A stretch of 64,000 nucleotides of DNA, taken from the NCBI GenBank assembly GCA_002384855.1, contig DGBP01000074.1, forward strand, positions 2,919-66,918, read 5' to 3'. The DNA is from Nocardioidaceae bacterium UBA4001. Its GTDB lineage: Bacteria; Actinomycetota; Actinomycetes; Propionibacteriales; Nocardioidaceae. Under the pieces are notes generated by a model, which saw nothing but the letters and a program-made list of their open reading frames with translations, was not told the origin of the DNA and ran no database searches. This document shows positions 59,109-64,000 of the stretch, piece by piece; position 1 is the stretch's first letter, and every line of letters starts with the position of its first letter. The position numbers and the translations under genes are program-made.

Positions 59109-60446
59109 ATGCGCGAGGCTCTCTCCGCGATGACGACCCGCGGACGCGCGTTCGTCGCCGCCGGGATCACCGCCCTGGTGTGCGCGGTCCTGCTCGGCCA
59201 GGACGACCTCACCCGGGTCGGCGCGCTGCTGTTCCTGCTCCCGGTGGTCACCGCCTTCTTCCTGGGTCGTAGCCGGTACCGGCTCGGCCTGGTCCGCTCG
59301 GTGAGCCCCGGGCTGGTCAGCACGGGCAAGGACGCCCGGGTACGGCTCGACCTCGCCAACGACGGCAAGATGCCGACCGGGCTGCTCCTCCTCGAGGACC
59401 ACCTCCCCTACGTCCTCGGCACCCGGCCCCGGTTCGTGGTGGACCGGATGAGCCCGGGTCGCCGGCGGACGGTGGAGTACGTCGTCCGCTCCGACGTCCG
59501 GGGCCGGTTCACGATCGGGCCACTCACGGTGCGACTGACCGACCCCTTCGGCCTCGTCGAGCTGAACCGCACCTTCACCTCGACGTCGCCGCTGGTCGTC
59601 GTGCCTCGCGTCGTGGCGCTGCCGCCGATCCCGCTGTCGGGCGCGTGGACCGGCTCGGGCGACAACCGGCCCCGCGCGTTCGCGAGCGGCAGCGCGGAGG
59701 ACGTCACCGTTCGGGAGTACCGACGTGGCGACGACCTGCGACGGGTCCACTGGCGCAGCAGCGCGCACGCCGGGGAGCTCATGGTCCGCCGGGAGGAGCA
59801 GCCCTGGCAGTCGCGCGCGACGCTCTTCCTCGACAACCGGCACCTCGCCCACCGCGGCCGCGGTGCCGGCTCGTCCCTGGAGCACGCCGTCTCTGCAGCC
59901 GCCTCCGTCGCCGTGCACCTCGCGCAGCGCGGCTTCGTCGTCCGCCTCGTGACCGCCTCCGGCGACGAGCAGGGTGGCTCCTGGCACGAGCGCGGGGGCG
60001 CCGCGGCCGAGACCGCCCCCCTGCTGGAGTCGCTCGCGGTGCTCACCGCCTCCGACCGTCCCGACCTCGACACGCGGTGGCTCCAGGACCCGGGGCACTC
60101 CGGCCTGCTCGTGGCCGTCGTGGGCGCGATCTCCGAGCACGACACCGCCGCCTTCTCCCGGATGCGGCACACCGCTGCCAACGCGATGGCCGTCGCGCTC
60201 GACGTCGACGCGTGGCTGGCCGCCAAGCCCACGGCCGTCGAGCCGTCGCAGGCCGGATCGCTGCGCCTGCGCGCACAGGGCTGGCAGGCCGTGACCGCCG
60301 GCCCCGCGACCCCCCTGGGCGCGGTCTGGCAGGAGCTCGGGCTGACCAGCGGCCTGGCCGCCCGGCATGCTGGGTCGGCCGGCTCCGTGGGTCGGGCCGG
60401 GCCCGTCGGCCACGCGGGCCACGTCGGCTCGGAGAGCGCGTCGTGA
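59109..60446 (+). CDS. DUF58 domain protein
   Basis: 445-residue protein with two N-terminal membrane helices (about 14-54), a beta-rich domain, then the DUF58 motif REYRRGDDLRRVHWRSSAHAGELMVRREE (about 201-229) leading into a VWA-like domain. MoxR-DUF58-transglutaminase operons are widespread; the DUF58 protein is probably a client or adaptor of MoxR at the membrane. 10 bp after moxR; its stop overlaps the next GTG. Confidence 0.88.
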   Translation: MREALSAMTTRGRAFVAAGITALVCAVLLGQDDLTRVGALLFLLPVVTAFFLGRSRYRLGLVRSVSPGLVSTGKDARVRLDLANDGKMPTGLLLLEDHLPYVLGTRPRFVVDRMSPGRRRTVEYVVRSDVRGRFTIGPLTVRLTDPFGLVELNRTFTSTSPLVVVPRVVALPPIPLSGAWTGSGDNRPRAFASGSAEDVTVREYRRGDDLRRVHWRSSAHAGELMVRREEQPWQSRATLFLDNRHLAHRGRGAGSSLEHAVSAAASVAVHLAQRGFVVRLVTASGDEQGGSWHERGGAAAETAPLLESLAVLTASDRPDLDTRWLQDPGHSGLLVAVVGAISEHDTAAFSRMRHTAANAMAVALDVDAWLAAKPTAVEPSQAGSLRLRAQGWQAVTAGPATPLGAVWQELGLTSGLAARHAGSAGSVGRAGPVGHAGHVGSESAS

Positions 60447-62884
60447 CCCGGCCACAGGTGGACTGGGCCTCGGTCGCCGTCCCCTCCCTCGTGGCCGCCG
60501 CGACGACCTGGTTCTCCCTCATCGCCTGGGCCGGTTTCGTCCAGGACCCGGGTGAGTACCTCGGCCCCGCCCTGACCGCCGTCCTCCTGGTCGCCGTCGC
60601 CGGCACGCTGCTGCGCTCCGTGCGGACGCCGGCGCTGGTGGTGCTCGTCGTCCAGCTGTTCCTCCTGGCCGTCTGGTTCACGCACCGGTGGGTGCCCGAG
60701 GAGGCCGCGTTCGGAGGGTGGATCCCGACCTCGGGGTCGGTCGCCGACGCCGCGGTGCTCCTCGGTGAGGGGGCCCTCGCCGCGCAGGCCTACCAGGCGC
60801 CCGTGCCACCGGAGGGAGCGCAGATCTTCCCGCTGCTGGTGCTGAGCGGGAGCCTGGTGGCGGTCCTCGTCGACTTTCTCGCCTGCGGCCTGCGGAAGGC
60901 ACCGGTCGCCGGGCTCCCGCTGCTCGCGGTGTACACCGCCCCGGTCTCGATCCTCGACGGCGGGGTGCCCTGGTGGGCCTTCGCCCTCGGCGCGCTCGGC
61001 TTCCTCACCCTGCTGCTGACCGAGCAGGCCCGGACGCTGGCGCACTGGGGTCGTGCCGTGTCGCGGAGCGCATCTGCCGTGGACGCCGGTACCGGCCCCC
61101 TGCCAGGCCTGTCGTTGCGCAGCTCCGCGCGACGGATCGGCCTCACCGCCACGTCGCTGGCCGTGGTCGCGCCGCTGGTCATCCCCACCCTCGGTGACAG
61201 CCTGCTCCCGAGCGGCGGCCCGGGTGGCGAGGGCGACGGCAGCTCGGTGGCCATCTCCAACCCGATGGTGGACCTGCGGCGTGACCTGGTCCGCGGCCGC
61301 GACGTCGACCTGGTCACCCTGGCGACACCGGACCCGGACCCGTCGTACCTCCGGATCTCGGTGCTCGACACGTTCAACGGGCTGACCTGGAAGCCCTCGG
61401 GTCGCGACATCCCCGCCGAGCAGATCGCGAGCGGCGAGCTTCCCGACCCGCCCGGCCTCGACGCGGAGGTGCCGCGCACCGAGGTGGACTACCGGATCGC
61501 GATCGAGGACGCGTTCGACACCACCTGGCTGCCGACCCCCTACCCGGTGACCTCGATCGAGGCGCCCGGCGACTGGCGCTACGACACCGACACCTTCGAC
61601 TTCATCAGCGCGGTGGAGGACCAGAACGGCGCGGGACTGGAGTACTCCCTCACCGCCTTCCGGACCGACCCCTCGGCCGAGGTGCTGCAGCGCGGCGGGG
61701 CGGCGCCGGAGTCGGTGTTCACGCCGTACACCGAGCTGCCCGAGGACCTGCCCGACACGGTGTCCGACCTCGCCGAGGAGGTCACCGACGGCCTCGGGTC
61801 GAAGTACGAGAAGGCGGTCGCGCTGCAGAGCTGGTTCCGCAACCCCGACAACTTCGAGTACGACCTGAACCAGGGACCCTCAGGCAGCGCCAACGAGGAC
61901 CTCGTGACCTTCCTGACGCCCGGCCCCGAAGGTCGGATCGGCTACTGCGAGCAGTTCGCCGCCTCCATGGCGCTGATGGGCCGCAGCCTCGGCATCCCGT
62001 CCCGGGTGGCCGTCGGCTTCCTCGAGCCCGACCGGATCGGCGACAACCGGTACGTCTTCAGCGCCTGGGACCTGCACGCCTGGCCGGAGATGTACTTCGA
62101 CGGCGCGGGCTGGGTCCGGTTCGAGCCGACACCGGGGACCCGCGCCCCGGAGGTGCCCGCCTACACGATCGGGAACATCGACGAGCCGGAGCCCACCGAG
62201 GGGCCGTCCGCCTCGGGCCCCACACAGGCTCCCGAGCAGCAGGACCCCAACCGGCTCGACGAGGGTGAGGGCGGCGCCACCGACCCGACCGCCGGCGGTG
62301 GCACGGGCGGCACGCTCGGACGCGTGGTGCTGGTGGGTCTTCTCCTGGCCGGCCTGGTGCTGGCACCGCAGCTGCTCAGGACGGTCACGCGGCGTCGCCG
62401 CTGGGCCGGGGCGACCACCGCACGGGAGTCCGCCGAGGCCGGGTGGGACGAGCTCCGCGACACCGCGCTCGACCTCCGGTTCGGCTGGGACGACACGGTG
62501 ACCGTGCGCAACCAGGCGCGCACGCTGGCCGGTGTGTTCGGAGCGACCGGCCCGAGAAGGCCCGACGAGCCCGTCCGCAGACGTTCCGTGGGAGCTTCGG
62601 CGAACCCGGAGGCTGCCCACGCGCTCGAGCGGGTCGTGCGAGACGTGGAGCAGGCGAGGTACTCCCGCGACCTCGTGGGAAGGGTCGGCCGTGACGGTGA
62701 CGAGGTGCGCGCCGACGTCGAGCGCTGCACCGAGGCGATGTACGCCGGAGCCCTGAAGAAGAGGCGTCGCACCGCCCGCTGGCTGCCGGCCTCGCTGGTC
62801 CGCGGGGACCTGCTGCGTCTCCGGCCTCCCGCTCGCCGCACGGGACACGTCGCCACCGAGCCGGGCGTCGACCGCGCCCTCTGA
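60443..62884 (+). CDS. TgpA-like transglutaminase membrane protein
   Basis: 813 residues: five or six N-terminal membrane helices (about 10-215), an external region with DUF3488-like and transglutaminase-like domains, one helix near 630-650 and a cytoplasmic tail. Catalytic residues seen: Cys502 in GYCEQFA and His545 in DLHAWPE; the third position is Glu561 in WVRFEPTPG, where many relatives have Asp. GTG 60443 overlaps the DUF58 stop (GTGA). Substrate unknown; a cell-envelope role is likely from topology. Confidence 0.88.
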   Translation: MTRPQVDWASVAVPSLVAAATTWFSLIAWAGFVQDPGEYLGPALTAVLLVAVAGTLLRSVRTPALVVLVVQLFLLAVWFTHRWVPEEAAFGGWIPTSGSVADAAVLLGEGALAAQAYQAPVPPEGAQIFPLLVLSGSLVAVLVDFLACGLRKAPVAGLPLLAVYTAPVSILDGGVPWWAFALGALGFLTLLLTEQARTLAHWGRAVSRSASAVDAGTGPLPGLSLRSSARRIGLTATSLAVVAPLVIPTLGDSLLPSGGPGGEGDGSSVAISNPMVDLRRDLVRGRDVDLVTLATPDPDPSYLRISVLDTFNGLTWKPSGRDIPAEQIASGELPDPPGLDAEVPRTEVDYRIAIEDAFDTTWLPTPYPVTSIEAPGDWRYDTDTFDFISAVEDQNGAGLEYSLTAFRTDPSAEVLQRGGAAPESVFTPYTELPEDLPDTVSDLAEEVTDGLGSKYEKAVALQSWFRNPDNFEYDLNQGPSGSANEDLVTFLTPGPEGRIGYCEQFAASMALMGRSLGIPSRVAVGFLEPDRIGDNRYVFSAWDLHAWPEMYFDGAGWVRFEPTPGTRAPEVPAYTIGNIDEPEPTEGPSASGPTQAPEQQDPNRLDEGEGGATDPTAGGGTGGTLGRVVLVGLLLAGLVLAPQLLRTVTRRRRWAGATTARESAEAGWDELRDTALDLRFGWDDTVTVRNQARTLAGVFGATGPRRPDEPVRRRSVGASANPEAAHALERVVRDVEQARYSRDLVGRVGRDGDEVRADVERCTEAMYAGALKKRRRTARWLPASLVRGDLLRLRPPARRTGHVATEPGVDRAL

Positions 62885-62939
62885 CCGACGACCCGGCGCC
62901 TGTGCGGCCCAGATCCCGCCGACTGGGCGCTGGTGCAAG

Positions 62940-63158
62940 ATGCCGGCGGTACGCTCCGGACCCTCGATGAGAGGCAGGCACCATGTCGCAGACGGAGAGT
63001 CAGTCCACAGGGTCGGGGTACCCGACCGGATCGCCCTCGCCTCAGTGGGCTGGGCGGTGACCGCAGTCGGCGTGATCGCCCAGGGAATCCGCTTCGGGAC
63101 GACCTGGGTCGACCACGACTGGCAGTCGGCGGCCCGCGCGGGTGAGTCGGCTCAGTAG
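62940..63158 (+). CDS. Doubtful small ORF with one membrane segment
   Basis: 72-codon frame from ATG 62940 with a hydrophobic stretch near 36-50 (IALASVGWAVTAVGVIAQG) and a polar tail ending at TAG 63156-63158. A different frame from ATG 62983 gives a 25-residue Ser/Pro/Gly-rich peptide stopping at 63060. A join of the two (Ser/Pro-rich start, then the hydrophobic part) would look like a normal small membrane protein and needs one frameshift. Overlaps the 3' end of the DUF3040 gene by seven bases. Low support; may be non-coding. Confidence 0.3.
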   Translation: MPAVRSGPSMRGRHHVADGESVHRVGVPDRIALASVGWAVTAVGVIAQGIRFGTTWVDHDWQSAARAGESAQ

Positions 63159-63607
63159 CCGTCGCCACCGCGACGGCGGCGCCAGCGCTCCTCGAAGCGC
63201 TGCATCATCGACTGGTTGTTGCCCGGTTTCGGGTGGGAGGACCGCTTCCGCGACTTCTTGCCGCCCTCGACGACGCTGAGTCCGATGCCCGCGGTGGGCG
63301 CACCGCCGGGGGTGTGGGCCTCCTGGGCAGCGGGGGCTCCCTGGTTGCGCCATGCGGTCAGCCCAACCACGGCGGAGCCGAGCATGACCACAAAACCGAG
63401 GATGCCGACGATGGTGTTCTGGGTGATCGCGCCGGTCATCAGCACAGCCACACCGACGACGAAGACACCGGCCGCGAGAAGGGCCCGACGGCGAGCACCG
63501 CGTCGTCGGGCGGTGCCACGCAGAGCGGAAACGAACTTGGGGTCCTCGGCGACGAGGGCACGCTCCATCTGCTCGAGCAGACGCATCTCTTCCTCGGAGA
63601 GCGGCAC
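63152..63607 (-). CDS. DUF3040 membrane protein
   Basis: 151 residues. Seen: the family start PLSEEEMRLLEQMERALVAEDPKF in parts, a basic stretch (ARRRGARRRALL), two membrane helices (about 42-60 and 64-86), then a polar Arg/Lys/Gly-rich tail. Function unknown; the gene is near mraZ in many actinobacteria. GTG 63607 has GGGAGGA six bases upstream. Confidence 0.85.
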   Translation of the reverse strand: MPLSEEEMRLLEQMERALVAEDPKFVSALRGTARRRGARRRALLAAGVFVVGVAVLMTGAITQNTIVGILGFVVMLGSAVVGLTAWRNQGAPAAQEAHTPGGAPTAGIGLSVVEGGKKSRKRSSHPKPGNNQSMMQRFEERWRRRRGGDGY

Positions 63608-63639
63608 GACTTCCTCCCGCTGGTGACGACCTTTCTCCA

Positions 63640-63645
63640 AGTCTA
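63640..63645 (-). promoter_or_regulatory. Candidate -10 box of DUF3040 gene
   Basis: TAGACT on the minus strand, 32 bp before GTG 63607. A well-spaced -35 was not found. Confidence 0.35.
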
Positions 63646-63679
63646 GGCAGGCACGTTCACAACCGGTAGGCGACCTCAC

Positions 63680-63716
63680 AAAAAATCGCCCACCGGGACG
63701 ACTCGCGTCTCGCGAG
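63680..63716 (-). terminator. Rho-independent-type terminator of dinB
   Basis: Directly after the dinB stop: stem CTCGCG/CGCGAG (63716-63702, loop AGA), then CCC-GGT-GGG, CGA and a run of six T on the minus strand (63685-63680). Confidence 0.6.
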
Positions 63717-63718
63717 GT

Positions 63719-64000
63719 CTAGGCTCCTCGCCCGCGGATGAGGGCCGCCGGCCGAACCGCCGTACTCCCGAAGCGTGACGTCGCACGGTCGACCGCCCGG
63801 TCCGCGTCGGACCAGCCGTGCTCCCGTTCCCCGAGCACGAGCTGGTGGTGCACCGACACCCTCGGCACGAGTCCCTCGACGCGCACCCCCACCAGCCGGA
63901 CCCGGGCCCGCTGGAGACCGAGGGCGGTGAACAGGGCGACGGCCGTGTGGTACACCTCCTGGGTCACGTCGGTGGCCTCCGGCAGCGTCCGGGACCTGGT
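63719..64000 (-). CDS. dinB: DNA polymerase IV, 3' end only
   Basis: C-terminal 93 residues of a Y-family translesion polymerase; the start lies beyond the window. Seen: TRSRTLPEATD and the little-finger strand pattern VYHTAVALFTALGLQRARVRLVGVRVEGL in pieces, then AVDRATSRFGSTAVRPAALI, the usual DinB ending. No canonical QxxLF clamp motif is seen at the very end. Confidence 0.85.
   Translation of the reverse strand, partial: TRSRTLPEATDVTQEVYHTAVALFTALGLQRARVRLVGVRVEGLVPRVSVHHQLVLGEREHGWSDADRAVDRATSRFGSTAVRPAALIRGRGA

Overview
The window is a GC-rich chromosomal segment (by eye about 70% GC, many GTG starts, 4-base GTGA/ATGA gene overlaps) from an actinobacterium. Evidence for this includes Wag31/DivIVA, SepF and YggT beside ftsZ, no ftsA in the division cluster, a PriA-type HisA, the HGxxPAAW small protein, the Trp-associated membrane protein, a T-box in front of ileS, and an F420/PPOX-type oxidoreductase. 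The gene order and style fit the Propionibacteriales, most likely Nocardioides or a close relative; that placement is an inference. Almost everything looks like core chromosome. No tRNA, rRNA, CRISPR array, prophage or recognisable transposase was seen.

Layout. 1-5.2 kb: 3' end cut gltB and a VIT/CCC1 transporter, both minus. 5.3-6.5 kb: a plus-strand DUF559/AbiEi-like nuclease-type gene bracketed by an 87-bp direct repeat, each copy made of two palindromes; this is the best candidate for an unusual mobile unit. 6.5-13.5 kb: lgt, a SCO lipoprotein, trpA-trpB-trpC, two tandem plus-strand DUF4190 membrane proteins, then DUF2752, HGxxPAAW, the Trp-associated membrane protein and hisI; trpE is not where it usually sits. 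13.5-17.2 kb: a heterodimeric ABC exporter. 17.2-23.7 kb: a TIGR03085 protein, then hisD-C-B-H-(cationic membrane protein)-priA-hisF. 23.9-27.3 kb: Lon-substrate-binding-domain protein, YbaK-like deacylase, DUF3352 protein and a small membrane protein. 27.3-34.6 kb: dnaE, PPOX protein, GNAT, RluD-type pseudouridine synthase, lspA and a DksA/TraR protein with a long histone-like tail. 34.7-38.1 kb: T-box-controlled ileS. 38.4-57.5 kb: one long minus-strand division and wall (dcw) cluster, mraZ-(59 aa ORF)-rsmH-ftsL-ftsI-murE-murF-mraY-murD-ftsW-murG-murC-ftsQ-ftsZ-pgeF-yggS-sepF-yggT-divIVA. 58.1-62.9 kb: plus-strand moxR-DUF58-transglutaminase operon. 62.9-64 kb: a doubtful small ORF, DUF3040 protein and the 3' end of dinB.

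How it works together. The dcw cluster makes lipid II (MurE, F, D, C, MraY, MurG), polymerises and cross-links it at the septum (FtsW, FtsI, FtsL, FtsQ) and positions the Z-ring and the growing pole (FtsZ, SepF, YggT, DivIVA). Its head carries four GTGG boxes spaced exactly 10 bp apart, which fits MraZ autoregulation. The his and trp genes share one neighbourhood and probably share PriA, because no separate trpF was seen. Lgt and LspA, in separate operons, are the first two steps of lipoprotein maturation.

The non-genic structure most worth attention is: the palindrome-bracketed DUF559 unit; an 82-bp repeat present twice, each time between convergent genes; a GTGG array with alternating 12/10-bp spacing and a 16-bp tandem repeat between mraZ and moxR; and an octamer, CGTCGTAC, that is clearly over-represented and mostly on the sense strand.
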